From: Holothuria scabra
Lineage: Eukaryota; Echinodermata; Holothuroidea; Aspidochirotida; Holothuriidae
Length of the DNA: 64,000 nucleotides
NCBI GenBank assembly: GCA_037179385.1
Contig: CM074187.1
Coordinates: 5,704,001-5,768,000, forward strand
Direction: 5' to 3'
In this document: piece after piece, positions 24,001 through 34,866 of the stretch
Layout of the letters: each line of letters opens with the position of its first letter
Position numbering within the stretch: the first letter of the stretch is position 1
Translations under genes and position numbers: made by a program
Notes under the pieces: model-generated
Told to the model about the DNA's origin: nothing
Database searches by the model: none
The model's input: only the letters and a program-made list of their open reading frames with translations

Positions 24001-24365
24001 AGTAATTGTGCTACATGGGGCTTACAACAATGAGGCTAATGGATCTTGCCACACACTGTATGGCTCTTGTGTTGCACATATCTGTATCCCCTTCACAACT
24101 TGAGTGTTCATTTGTGCTACAGGTAAAATACATCAGGTACAAAATGAGAAAACCTGATCACCCTCCCCCTTCATACCACACCATCTCCCCAAGGGCAAGT
24201 CTTTCTACATCTTTTAGTTAAGCTCTGTACTATTACAGGCACATTGAATTTGTAGCTTACATGCACTTGAAAGATCATTAAAATTTTACTCACTCTAAAG
24301 GGTCTCATAGAGGAAACCATGCACGGAGTGTAGAACTGTACAAAATTTTACTTACCCCAAAACAT
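11188..24365 (-). CDS. Six-exon gene: nucleoplasmin-like (NPL) domain fused to five C2H2 zinc fingers
   Basis: This is a predicted nuclear, DNA-binding chromatin protein of 468 residues. The exons are 24365-24356, 23259-23167, 21574-21431, 18724-18539, 13659-13507 and 12008-11188. Every junction has GT-AG ends and all five introns are phase 1, so the 1407 coding bases stay in frame. Residues 1-82 look like the NPL beta fold of insect FKBP39-type nuclear immunophilins and of plant HD2 proteins: they start MFWG, then have a LEPG turn, a SFHVSMAAMD strand and a QQSLDLVFGDGERVVFSADG segment. Residues 83-195 are polar and acidic, with a VKDE site at 151-154. A short hydrophobic-acidic IEILDD motif lies near 284-289. 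Five C2H2 fingers fill about residues 327-458. An in-frame TGA 15 bases upstream supports the chosen ATG. No FKBP catalytic domain is seen. The domain assignment is by eye; the gene structure is strongly supported by phase. Confidence 0.82.
13507..13659 (-). CDS. Exon 5 of the NPL-zinc finger gene (acidic linker with SUMO-type site)
   Basis: The exon runs from the acceptor TTTTTCCACAAG to the donor GTAAGC. It encodes VVTVTVKDEPEEDSQ and a further acidic, Gly/Ser-rich stretch. VKDE matches the psi-K-x-E SUMO acceptor pattern. The split cysteine codon at its start and the split glutamate codon at its end agree in phase with exons 4 and 6. Its acceptor lies at the edge of a 137-bp tandem duplication that copies the acceptor. 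Confidence 0.83.
13649..13922. repeat. 137-bp tandem duplication at the exon 5 acceptor
   Basis: Two copies (13649-13785 and 13786-13922) match closely. They share the GTCACAACACC-TGTGG/AGTGG start, the GTCAGTGACACAG block and the ACACAGAAATACATTGTCA end. Copy 1 includes the last bases of intron 4, the acceptor and the first 11 bases of exon 5. Copy 2 lies wholly in the intron and has a second usable AG (minus strand CCACTAG). Confidence 0.85.
14870..17105. repeat. Array A of a ~144-bp repeat with nuclear-receptor-type half-sites (intron 4)
   Basis: About ten well-kept units from 15.54 kb on, with degenerate ones before. Each unit has an ATCAAGTTTGAAATGAATCC block, a TTTCC...GAGATAT-GTGTAAACAAGGATTT block and a TGACC-rich block followed by a CACCAAAAT-AATAGGGTTCTTCC block. 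In good units the half-sites TGACCC, TGACCC, TGACCT, TGACCT are spaced 4, 4 and 1 bases. Exact TGACCTTTGACCT starts at 15217, 15710, 15988, 16846 and 16991. The long minus-strand frames in the array are only its periodic translation. Confidence 0.9.
17115..17185. repeat. (CA)n/(CACAYG)n microsatellite ending array A
   Basis: About 70 bases of CACACA with TA and GC interruptions, directly after GTGTCACAAA. Confidence 0.95.
18539..18724 (-). CDS. Exon 4 of the NPL-zinc finger gene (acidic/Gln-rich linker)
   Basis: The acceptor tract is CTTCCTTCTACCAG and the donor GTAAGT after GAAT. The exon encodes a polar linker rich in Glu, Gln, Arg and Gly, ending VNEEDGSE, with no recognisable fold. A second AG three bases into the exon (exon start 18721) would also stay in frame and remove one residue, a possible NAGNAG-like tandem acceptor. 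The intron upstream (18725-21430) holds a DR4-DR4-DR1 repeat array. Confidence 0.8.
19487..19512 (+). mobile_element. SINE tail fragment beside array B
   Basis: GGCCAGTGAGCCACAACTGG matches the SINE body end directly before the AATGCAAAAATGCATTG module of array B. Confidence 0.5.
19520..20945. repeat. Array B of the same ~144-bp repeat (intron 3)
   Basis: Same unit and same module order as array A: an AATGCAAAAATGCATTGAGG module (19521), then tandem units, then a terminal unit (GGGGTATCTGTGTACCAAG) and a (CA)n tract. Exact TGACCTTTGACCT starts at 19815, 19960, 20397, 20541, 20685 and 20829, which gives a 144-145 bp period. Confidence 0.9.
20950..20998. repeat. (CA)n microsatellite ending array B
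   Basis: About 48 bases of CACACA/TACACA in the same position relative to the terminal unit as in array A. Confidence 0.95.
21045..21112 (+). mobile_element. SINE tail fragment
   Basis: CCAGTTCGACTTCAACCAAC...GAAACTGGGCCGTAAAATTCC and TTTAACCTAACC match only the 3' end of the SINE. It sits just downstream of repeat array B. Confidence 0.7.
21431..21574 (-). CDS. Exon 3 of the NPL-zinc finger gene
   Basis: The acceptor is TTTCTTTACAG and the donor GTGAGT. The exon encodes the second half of the NPL domain, with strands around TQVKVKRGF, FVLCTLVHGS, QQSLDLVFGDGERVVFSADG. The alternation of hydrophobic residues and the final GDGERVVF strand fit the end of an NPL sheet. Both phases are 1. Confidence 0.87.
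23167..23259 (-). CDS. Exon 2 of the NPL-zinc finger gene
   Basis: The exon has a pyrimidine-rich acceptor ending CTCTAAAG and a GTAAGG donor. It encodes the first NPL strands, including LTLEPGRHYVKTVDWSFHVS. It enters and leaves in phase 1, joining exon 1 through a split glycine codon and exon 3 through a split alanine codon. It is too short to stand out as an open reading frame. Confidence 0.85.
24356..24365 (-). CDS. Exon 1 of the NPL-zinc finger gene (MFWG start)
   Basis: This tiny coding exon reads ATG TTT TGG G and is followed by a strong donor (GTAAGTAAA). The context before the ATG is GCAGCC, close to a Kozak consensus, with an in-frame TGA five codons upstream. The MFWG start is the expected beginning of an NPL domain and was found by looking for the missing N-terminus of exon 2. 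The upstream untranslated region and promoter were not delimited. Confidence 0.8.
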
Positions 24366-25711
24366 GGCTGCTTCTGCTAGTCAGTTTGGAAACTTGGGAA
24401 GATATATTTATATAAAACTGTGCACCCAAAAAGATTTCTGCATAACTAACTCAACTTCAGGAAGAGAGTTTCCACCCTGTTGTAACAAAAGAAAAGATTG
24501 GATACAAGCTGTGAACTTAAAAGTTTCGTCACTCACCATGCATGAAAAAAATCCCTCCCCTAATTTTAATACAGTAATTTCCAACCAATAGAAGGATTGT
24601 AATACTCAATTTTCCACTATAAATACTTGAAATAATTGCATTTCAGACACCAGTACTTTGACTGAACAATTCTGAATAATATCTTATGGCTCTAGAGTAT
24701 TTTCTGTACCACGGCCAAAAAAAATTTCAGTATATTGTACAGTAGTTGATTATTCTCTAGTTCAAATTAAACTGATGATCAAAAATAAAATATTTACCAA
24801 ACTTCATGATGGACTATTTGCTGAATGAATACAATCCAAATGCTGACAGCACAAACTGTGTTTAATAAACCTTACGTATGTGTACTCACTCCTTTATGAA
24901 CTGATTGTTACAGCAGAATATAAACATACTTCACAGTGACAGACTTTCCTTTACATACAATGAGAATATGTATACTTCCAGACTGCTGTATCCTGCATAA
25001 TTTCCCTTCAAGTTCTTCCTGTGTTATCTATATGGGGAAATTACCACTTCCTTCTGGAAATTTGGAGAGCTCAATCTAATTTCCTGTTTTGTGATGTATG
25101 GTTTCTAAATGCAGTGTCCACTTTCATATGAAGAAATAATTCATATATACAGACACCCTATTGACACATTACAAGGGTTCAAGCCAAAATGGTGGTTTTA
25201 CACTTAGGGATAGGGACAGAGGGACAAAGGAGATGAAACAATATTTGTTTGGGTTTTTGCTTTCTATTTTTTTTGTTTTCGCTTTTTGAGATTCTTTAAG
25301 AGAAAAGTACAGTGCTGATACAAATAAAACTTCATTCACATTTTTTTTTTATAGTTGTCAGTCTGGGAGTTACTGAAGTACATACAGTACCTTGAACTAT
25401 GTGTATATAAATTGTACAAATTAATGTCTTCATACCACAAACTTGCAATGAGTAATTTTGCACAAGTTTGATTTTCAATGACATATTTACTTGTTCATAG
25501 TCTTGGTTCAATGCGGAGAATAGGATTTTGATATTCATGTCATCACTGCTAAGGCAAAATTCAAGCTGAAGAAAGGATACTTCCTCAAACTCATACTGTA
25601 CTAACAATAAGACATGTGACTTACACCTCATTTACATGTCATTCTCTATATCTTCACTACACAGTACCTCACACTTGATCATGTTATTAAGGATTTACAC
25701 AATCAGGAAAC

Positions 25712-25960
25712 CCAACTGCATGGTCAACTGGTTAGATCATCCAACTTACAGTCAAAAGGTCTGGGGTTTGATTCCTGGCTGGGTCATACTGAAGACTTTA
25801 AAAATGGAACCTACTGCCATTGTGCTTGGTGCTCAGCATAAGCAATGGAGAAGAGAAAACAAGCCAGTGAGCCACAACTGGAAAAACAGCTGAAGGCCAA
25901 CCTGATTTAATTAAACCAATTGGTTAGAAACTGGCTGTAAAGCCTAATCCAAGGATAACA
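25712..25960 (+). mobile_element. tRNA-derived SINE, copy A
   Basis: The head resembles a tRNA with an A-box-like TGGTCAACTGGTTAGA and a B-box-like GGTTTGATTCC (25765-25775). A body block GGAACCTACTGCCATTGTGC and a tail AAGCCAGTGAGCCACAACTG follow. The same modules recur at 47.2 and 60.1 kb. It cannot be a tRNA gene, since no cloverleaf is kept. Confidence 0.85.
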
Positions 25961-26215
25961 TCAAGTTGATAATGGAGGTGGCTGGTCCTCATGTGATAAA
26001 ATTCAGGTTTTAGCAGCCAGAAAAAAAGTTACAGTGTATTACTATCAAAGTGATGGTGTGACCCCAAAAGGCACCATATACTGGAAATATCACTTTGACA
26101 CCATCAAGTACAAGTTAGGAGTTGTATATTTATTTGAGGTTATTTCAGATCAAACTGAATATCCCCCAGTTTCATGAACTGAAGTTCATTTAGAGTGACT
26201 GTAGTATAAACTTTA

Positions 26216-26480
26216 ACTCTTACTGGCCAATTTCAGACAGGTGACGAAGACTTATCCAGTAATAAACTCCCAGTAAAAAGAATTCCTATTGGCCAATTCC
26301 ACACAGGTGACCAAGACTTATCCAGTAATAAACTCCCAGTAAAAAGAAATTCCTATTGGCCAATTTCAGACAGGTGACCAAGACTCATCCAGTAATAAAC
26401 TCCAAGTGAAAAGAATTCCTACTGGCCAATTCCAGACAGGTGACCATGACTTATCCAGTGATAAACTCCCAGTAAAAAGG
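26216..26480. repeat. Four-copy ~65-bp tandem repeat with ATTGGCCAAT palindromes
   Basis: Units share a TTGGCCAATTYCAGACAGGTG-like start split across TATTGGCCAATT and GACAGGTGACC, then ACTTATCCAGTAATAAACTC and CCAGTAAAAAG. Starts are near 26222, 26288, 26354 and 26420. Confidence 0.92.
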
Positions 26481-26489
26481 GCAAATTCA

Positions 26490-29365
26490 AATTGGCAGAC
26501 GGGAATTCAGAATTAATACCCTTACACTTAGCATTGATTGTGTTTTGCCTTCTGCTGACATACATGTGCTAATTTTACTCTACTGTACACATTTTTAAGC
26601 AGTACAGTCTTTTTACAGTAGTTTATTCAGCACATTACACATGTGTGTATATTGTACAGTCCTCAGCATAACACACAGAACAGAGCAGTAAATCCAGTAA
26701 AGTACTGCACCAAGCTTTCTTTGTCAATGCTAGGCCCTATGTAGTACGTATAAATTCAAAATTGCTAAGATAGAGTTGACATGGATTATTTTCTGTTACT
26801 TGCTTAATGCTACAGCACTTTGTAAATTGTTTTTTTTTTTTTTTTTTGTTCAATGTGTTTTTCAATGACTGTGAAAAGTCATACTTCCTTTACTCAGGAT
26901 TATTCTTTTAATAAAAATGTGGTTGTTTACTTACAAACTGCATTATCTCTTTAGTTTTTTAATCTAAATGTGATTATGCATGAATGTATAAGCTTCATGT
27001 TCACCAACAAAAGAATATGAGTTACTGAAGCACTGGAAAACATTCAAGGATTAATGCAAGCAATGCATGAAGGCACAGCTCCAGTGCATTAATTGTTAGG
27101 AAAAAAATGATCAGGCCTCAAAATTCATGAAGACCATGGAGGCCATGGTTCTGTAAATTTTGTTTTGGCCATCGACAGGCATTTTTCACACACTTATGGC
27201 CACTTTTCAAGGCCACTTTTGGCTGAAAATGTGTCAGTCAAGCTGCTCTGTTCTTGTGTTAAACTACTGTAAATACCAAGTGCAATTCCTTTATCATTTT
27301 GTTTTTGCAAGAGCATTCACAAAGCAGTGCACATGAACTAATATTTTTTTTCACTGATAATGTTCTGTTGATATTTGATTCATGCGCAATGCAAATCAAT
27401 CATTCATAGTCTACTGTGCAATCCCTTGAACTGTTCTTCTTTCAAGTGTATTACACTTTGGCCTTGGATGAAAGAATTTTAGCCCCGGCTTAACCATAAA
27501 GTTGTTGCTTACAAAGGCCATTTCTGCCCTAGAGTGAGAAAAATGAATTTTGAGGCCTGAATTGGATATTTATGTGTTGGGCTACCGTGGGTAGTTGCAT
27601 TTGGTTGAAATGACCCTCAGTCTGATTCAACTTCCGTTTGTGATGGTGCAGTTACGACCACATGTGTGGGTTCCGAATTAATACTGATATTTCCTTGAGT
27701 GTATCTTTGTCTTGTACATTTACAGTATTTCGACATTGTTTCATACAGGTTGTGCCCCGATGAGTCAGTGGCTGAGCCAGTCTACATACATTATTTTTGC
27801 ACCAAGTGTGGCACACCAAAGGGCACATTGCACAAAACAACTTTAAAGAGCAATCACTGCACATGTGTTTAACTGCAAAAAACTATCTTGACAGTTTCAC
27901 TTGATGATCTGCTGTCACATACAGTATGGCAAATTTCCCATTTTGTCATATCTAGAGCACGAAAACACTTACCAAACTGATTTATGAGCGAACTGCACTG
28001 AATTAGGAATTGCAATTTGATGTGTGCAAAGAACATGAAATTTTTGCTTTTTTGGACAATAAGCACAAAGTATAGAGCCTTTTCAGAGAGATTCAGAATT
28101 TCAGAAAGAAAAGTTGGGAAAACCAAACTGTAGTTGAATAGCAAATTTCCAAATTTTTCATTATTTAGAGTTGGGGGGGGGGGTGGCCATTGTCTCACCT
28201 CATTCCATAGCTCATTATGTAGGATAAAATAATACATGGTACTGTACCTCTCAAATTGAAAAAGGTTTGCAAGACCAAGGGGCACACACCTTCAAGCCCG
28301 AGTACAAGTTCCCTAACAACTTTCAACAGCAAAGAACAAACTGTATTTCATGTTCTCCATACAAAAATATAATTAGGACAATGCTTTCTTCATAGAAAAG
28401 AGCTGTTAAAAGTTTTAAACAAAGACAGTTACAACAACTCAGAAGACTGTGGAACATGCTCCACAGTCTGTTCATTGTAAGCAATTATTGGCACTTTGCG
28501 GTATGAATGTTCACTTATCAGCTGCTTTTGAAGTTTTGTCATGTAGCATTATTGATGTTGATGACTGGCCCTGCCGTAAAGGCGCAGTATGTGTATACTA
28601 CATAAGTATGCACTTGCATATCATATTTTCATTGTACACTAATTTAAGGGAAATGTTACACTCATGCTATCCCAATTTTTGGAAGTCTAAATATAGAACA
28701 AATCCAAATATTCAAGTGATGGTCTGATTTAGTCAGGAATAACTGGGTCCATCAGCTTCATCTTCCAAATTCTTTGCTTCACTTTACAATGGATGATTGC
28801 ACAATAAAACACTCCTCGATTCCTCAGTTACAGCCAGTCTGTGAGTTTAGAATTTTGCATACAGGCAATAAAGTTGAGACAATTTAAGGCTGAAGGCAAT
28901 CACAAATGGCTGCCTTTACAAGCTGCTCGGTTTTGCCTATTTCTTATACAAACTCCAGCTACCACTTTAAGATCTCTGAGCATACTTTCAGATCAGAATG
29001 TTGCGGCTTTGGAGACATTATCTGACTATATTACAGTGCAGTGCATTAAAAGTCACTGCTATATAGAGAAGCATGCGCTGTCATATTGTCTGCCACGTTC
29101 TGTACAATGCTTGCACCATATTACCATGCAGCCTCCTGCACCCATCGCCAAGATCTTGATCTTGATGTGGAACCAGAAAACTAAAATCATGTATTTCGAA
29201 TGAAAATTGGTGTCTCATGAAATGTAAGTGTGTGTCTTTATTTTTAAATTGATAAAGTTTCCTAAATGACCACAAAACAATGCTTGTTCACCTTTGAAAA
29301 CATGGGTAGTGCTAATGTTCTACTGTAACATGTATGAAATCACTCACAGTAATTACCCTTATTGA
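26490..29365. other. Intergenic, nothing recognised
   Basis: Frames at 27652-27864 (minus, Cys-rich) and 28841-29203 (plus) have no recognisable motif or splice support. Contains a T17 and a G10 run. Confidence 0.5.
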
Positions 29366-29369
29366 TATC

Positions 29370-30965
29370 ATTTTACAAGGTTTTGAGTTGTGATCTCCGA
29401 TGTCCCCACACGACCTTTAACCTCCACCCAAAATGATAATGTTAAACTGCTAAATATGCAGTAGACAAAGAACATGCTAGGTAGAAGACCCTTCTTGGGA
29501 TAATCGTGTTTACAAGGTAGAAATGATTTTACATTCTGACCTCTGGTGTCCCCAAATGGCCTTTGTCCTCCTACATCCAGAATGCACCAAGAATGCAAAA
29601 ATGTATTGAGGTTTCAATGAATGTTTTATTTCAAATAATGCCATCATGTACCATACGTGTATCTTCTCACTCAAATGTTATACTAGCATGTTCAAAAAAT
29701 AATTTTCCCAATTGAACTTTGACCTCCAAGAACAAAAAATGTGATTATCTTTTCACCATAATGTGCATCCCCAAACCAAATGTGAAATCTATAAGTTTCC
29801 AATCTTTGGATGTGCAAACAAGCCTCCAAGGTTTTCGTATTTTGACCTCCAGTGACCCTTGATGACTTTTTACCTCCTTAAAAGGAATAGGGAATGACAG
29901 GGAGATAGAAAGACAGTGTGATAGTGGCAGATCACAATACTGTAGCTCAAACATATCTTTGAGCTAGTTTGAGATAACCATTTAGGGTCCATCTTCTGAC
30001 TACAGTAACTACAATGCATTCACATACCGTACCAAATTTGAAATCTATTCATGTTTCCTACCTTGAGATATTTTGTGAACAAAGTTTGCAAACTTTGACC
30101 CCTGGAGACCCCAGACGACCTTTGACCTTTACCAAAAGGAAGAGGCATCATCTACTTAATATGGCTACCCAATAAACTGAATAGGAGATTCAGAACATTT
30201 ACCTATCTTGGGATATCTTTTGCTTTCTTACAGGGATTCTGCCAGGAACTCAACCAGAAAGTCAAAAGGCTCTAGTGATTCCTTGCCACTGAAATGTAAG
30301 CCTGTTTCTTTTTTTTTTCTTTTTTTTTTTTAAACTGACAGTTCTCCCTGTTTTTCAAATTGACTGTGCTAAATGATGTACCTAGAAACTGTACATGCAA
30401 GGCATCCAAGCTTCCTACATTGAGATCCCTGGTGACCTTTGACCACCAAGGGCTAGGGTTTTTGCTCACTTTATCACATCCTCATAGTTAGTGTGAAATT
30501 TTGCAGTATTCAAGACTCCAGCCATGAGAAATTGTGTGAACATGATATTGTGACTTTGACCCCTCGGGAACTCAAATGACATTTGACCTCCACCAAACAC
30601 TTTGATAGGGATCACTTATTCACTATGCACCATTTAGTGCCAAGTATAAGGAACCTGCAAGTTACCTTTCTTGTTCACAATACTGTGCAAACAAGCTTGT
30701 CAGACTGACACTGCCGACTCCAAAAGGCCTTTGACCTTCACAGAAATCAATAGGGATCATCTACACAATACGGCCAACCCACACACCAAATATAAGCATA
30801 TTCATGTGTACTGTTCTTGAGATACCTTGATTACAAGGTTTTGACCTTTTGATTGTGATCCCAAAAGACCTTTGAACTCCACCAAAAACAATAGGGGCCT
30901 AAACACCCAAATATGAGATTAGTCAAACTTAACCTTCTTGAGATGAGATATCATGCTTGAAACAA
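29370..30965. repeat. Degenerate relative of the ~144-bp repeat
   Basis: Recurring ACCTTTGACCTCCACC-like, GAGATAT and AAACAAG blocks with weak period. It contains the ATGCAAAAATGTATTGAGG module near 29594. The half-sites are mostly mutated; TGACCTTTGACCA is kept at 30433. Outside any gene I can see. Confidence 0.7.
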
Positions 30966-32039
30966 GCAATTCTAAGGAATTAAGTTGATAAAAGGATCCC
31001 ATATACTTGAGCACTTGCACTTGAGCAGTACTCCAACCTTAGTCTAACAAGAGATTAATAGGCCAACTTGACATTAAAATACCCATGATCTTACAATCCT
31101 GAGTAGTTAGTCCTGCACAACTCGCCAAAGATTAGGCCTAGAGATGGTCAGAAATTTGCACATTTGTGGTTTTAGTACAGAGGCTCTAGCCGTCATAATA
31201 AGCTGGCTTTAATGAAACCATAAAATGTGCAAGTTACTGACCATCACTAAATACAACTTTCCCAAGTAGTGCAGGACTACTTGGGATGTATTTGAAGGCT
31301 TAGGCCTATGAGCATTTTTACAATGCTGCATGTGTGCAGCTTCTTACTCTGAAGGGAACAATTGTAAAACTTAAAAGAGGTCTACATCCTAGCAATCAGA
31401 TCAAGATGATTAAAGGGCATAAGCAGCCCTATGTTACCTGAGCTTGTAATGATATACCAGCCCACATTTTAAAAATGGGAGCTAAGGAGGTTACCCTTGT
31501 TCTCAGTCTCATTTTCCAAAGATAACTGGACAATGCTATTTTACCTTCCTCTTGGCTGTGTGCCAATATCAGCCCGAATTTTAGGAACTTTAGGCGATCA
31601 CCCTCTGGCTTCTAATTAAATAGACCTGTCCAGAGCTGCCAACATGCCAGATTAAAAAAGAGGAACACCACACCACACCACACCACCCATGTGTATGATA
31701 GGACAAACCTCCACAGGCTGGTGTCCACTAAGACCTACCTGTCTTTGGACCCCTGGAGGGATCCAGTGGGCAAAGCACTGGATTTTGAGTAGTTTAGGGT
31801 TTGTCTGGAAGACTTTTTGAGCCCTCAATAACAGATTGATTTATTCCATGCCAAAGTCTTCAATGCCTGCATTCTTTCTGTCAGATTTCAAAACCCACCT
31901 TAACATTAATATTGTACACGATCATGATTCAAGTGATATTGAAAATCGGAACATGACATTGGAAAATCGGAACAGAGCAAATTTTCATGCAAAAAGGCGG
32001 AACTGCATGTTCCTCCTAAATCAGAATAGTTGGCAGCTC

Positions 32040-33425
32040 TGCATGCCTCTCTTACTTAATTTGCTGCAAAGTTCTTGAACATCTTATTCACTCCTGTGTC
32101 ATGCTACACTTTGATAATTACTCTGTTATCATGAGCAGGCAGCACGGTTTCAGGCATCGCCATTCCTGTGAATCGCAGTTGATCTTAACTGTAAAGGACT
32201 AAGCACAGTTGCTGGTCCGCAGATCCCTGACTGACATGATAATTATGGATTTTTCTAAAGCATTTGCTATTGTTCCCCATAACTGTCTCTTATGTAAGCT
32301 ACAAAACTATGGTACTACAGGTAGAGGTCACACTCTTGACTGGATCACTAATTTCCTTAAATTTCGCAAACAGGGTTGTAGTGGGTGGAGATATCTCCGA
32401 TCAACCGATGTTATTTCCGGTGTTCCCCAAGGCATGGTCCTGGGTCCCTTGTTATTCCTTGTTTAGATTAATGATCTGCCCACCAATATTTCTTCTGAAG
32501 TAATGACTTTTTGCTGATGATTGTGTGATTTATTGGCAAATAAAGAATACCTCTGACCAGGTTCAACTCCAAAATGATCTCCACACTCTCTACAGATGGC
32601 AGAATAATAGGCAAATGCATTTTGAATACCAAAAAATGCTTTTCGATGAGGAAACAGTAACTGAACTCATTAGAAGCATCCCAAACTTTATGATTACACT
32701 TTGGGTAATGATATTTTGTCATCCACCAACTGCCACTCTTCCCTTGGAGTTGATATTTCTTATACCCTTCCCTGGATTTGGAATAAGCACATTAACCTTA
32801 TCAGCAGCTCATCTGCTAATATATCCTTAGATTTTATTAAAAGGAATCTTTACTTTTGTCCCAAGAGTATTAAGGCTATTGCCTATGTTACTCTAGTACA
32901 TCCCTTACTCAAGTACTTCATCTGTCTGGTGTCTGGGACAAGTATGGCTTCCTTAATTAACAAAATTGAGCAAATGCAGTGTATGTAGGGCTCCAAGGTT
33001 TGTCTGTAATGACTATTCCTCCCAAAGTAGTGTTACTGAAATGTTAACAGACTTAGGCCCGGGGTGGGTTAGTCTCAAAGACTGAAGGTCTGCCAACAGG
33101 CTGACTACTTTTTATAAAGCAAGATTAGGACTAGGCCTCCTTGCTTTGCCTCTTGTCAACCTCTCACAACAGGTCTAGAGACCTTCTAGATACCACCACT
33201 CAAACAGTTACTCCATCATTTCCACTTCCAAGGACTGCTGCAAATGCAGCTTCTTCCCTCGTACTAGTCAGAGACTGGAACCTACTCCCCAAAAAATAAC
33301 AGATATCTCCTGGATCCCAAGCAATTCAAGAAATCTGCCTTGAGGATTCTCAGACAGGAGGATTTTCCATGCACCATGCACACTGACTCAGTGAATGAAC
33401 TCTACATACTTAACTCCACCTGAAG
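32040..33425 (+). pseudogene. Decayed, 5'-truncated CR1/Jockey-like LINE reverse transcriptase
   Basis: Fragments in several frames keep the order of a non-LTR reverse transcriptase: QHGFRHRHSCESQL, IIMDFSKAF, VPHNCLLCKLQNYG, SGVPQGMVLGPLLFL, INDLP and the catalytic FADD (ADD at 32513-32521). NDLHTLYRWQN and a C-terminal IAYVTLVHPLLKY follow. At least one in-frame stop (after LLFLV) and several frameshifts make it inactive. No endonuclease domain is present. It ends near an LYILNST stop at about 33420. Clade assignment is tentative. Confidence 0.88.
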
Positions 33426-33820
33426 TGTGGGCCCTATTATTCCGCCCACTGACAAGCCCTGCATCAAGCTCCACGTCCTGCCGTACAAAACGTTTCTATT
33501 CGTGGAACAAGTGGACTGGGTGGAAGAGACTTGACTATCACCCAGGAAGGCTCAGAGATCCTTTTTAACATTAATACGTAATGAAAAACAACATCTTGCA
33601 GACAAAATAAGGTGAAAAATGAATTAAAATGCAAAAAAACATCCGATGGACAAAATGGTCCATTGTATTTTACTACCTAATCGGTAATGACAACATGAAC
33701 CTTCCAAATCTTGCACACGCCACTGAATAGATGTCGGCATTAATTCGAATTAATGTCCGCATCAAGCAATAACTTTTACAAAGATGTAAAAATGCATGAG
33801 ATAATTAATGACAGCATTAA

Positions 33821-34071
33821 CCCTTTACCGTTGTGCTCCGATCGGGGCATATTTGCGCGCCTCGGGATTGGACGGAAAAGCGGACGTAGTCTGCCCCGCA
33901 TCGGCTTCCGTAGGCCATTGACCCCGTGACCTTAAACTATTGTCTCTCTCGCTCTTGTGGCCGAATTTTCGGGTAGCTACTCGCAGTTTCGAGCTCCGCG
34001 CGAAACAGTAAAGATGTGTGACAGCCGAGCTCTCCGCATGGGTCCAAAAGGACCCAAATAACGGTAAAGGG
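33821..34071. mobile_element. piggyBac-type MITE
   Basis: Flanked by TTAA (33817-33820 and 34072-34075) with perfect inverted ends CCCTTTACCGTT and AACGGTAAAGGG. TTAA targets plus CCC/GGG ends are the mark of piggyBac elements. The 251-bp interior is clearly richer in G+C and CpG than its surroundings and has no transposase. Confidence 0.87.
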
Positions 34072-34712
34072 TTAAATGAAATTAATGTCAGTGTTAAGTC
34101 TAAATATATATCAGCATTATATTTGCAATTATTGTCTTTTGCTTTGTTTGTACATTTACAGAACATAAAATAAAAAACAGAGTAAAAAGTGCTGTCAATT
34201 CAATGACAGAATTTTTTTGTGTATTATTTTTGTATTTCTTTATTATTTCTTCTGTAGGCCTACCTGTAGAAAAAATTATAATATTAAAGACTTTTTTCAC
34301 ATTGTGCAAAATGAATATCAGCAGTGTTCTTGTATGCATACATTAACATTCTTCAATATGTGATCATCTTGTCGGGGATTTCTATGATGTTGATAGCTCT
34401 AACTTAGGCCTATCTCTCTTCTGGGCACCTCATTCGTACAGGGCAATTCCCATTACGTAATATGACGTCATGAATTGGAGAAGAGTGATCTAATCCGTCG
34501 TTAGCACTGAATCGGAGGAGAAGATTTTTTGCATTTGATGTGAGGTTTTTTGTTTAAGACAACTTAAAGTTTGTTGTGTTTCTTTAGAAGAAGATGATGG
34601 GAAGGTTCTCAAGAGATCTGAAGGGGTAAATGTAGTATGAGGTAGGAAATCATGAACAGTTTTGTGCAAAGCACTGTGTTGGTGTTAGGCGGTGTGTCCT
34701 ACCTTTTCCTTT

Positions 34713-34738
34713 TTATATATATATACTATATATATAGT
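34713..34738. repeat. (TA)n tract at left edge of pogo-like element
   Basis: TATATATATATACTATATATATA; obscures the exact transposon end. Confidence 0.9.
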
Positions 34739-34866
34739 CGCGATACATATTGCTGCGCAGTACATGTTCTTGCGCACCCCTAAAAATTATACGGTATTAC
34801 CGTGGCAACGTACCTACGTACAGAACTACACAAACCTACACATTCGGAGTTTCGTTTTCAGTCAAT

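Noticed and set aside
27652..27864. Cys-rich frame (CSDCSLKLFCAMC), possibly a zinc finger
   Set aside because: The Cys spacing does not fit a known finger, and no transposase motifs lie around it. Left unassigned.
32209..32988. Functional reverse transcriptase
   Set aside because: Stops and frameshifts break it several times, and the 5' endonuclease is missing.
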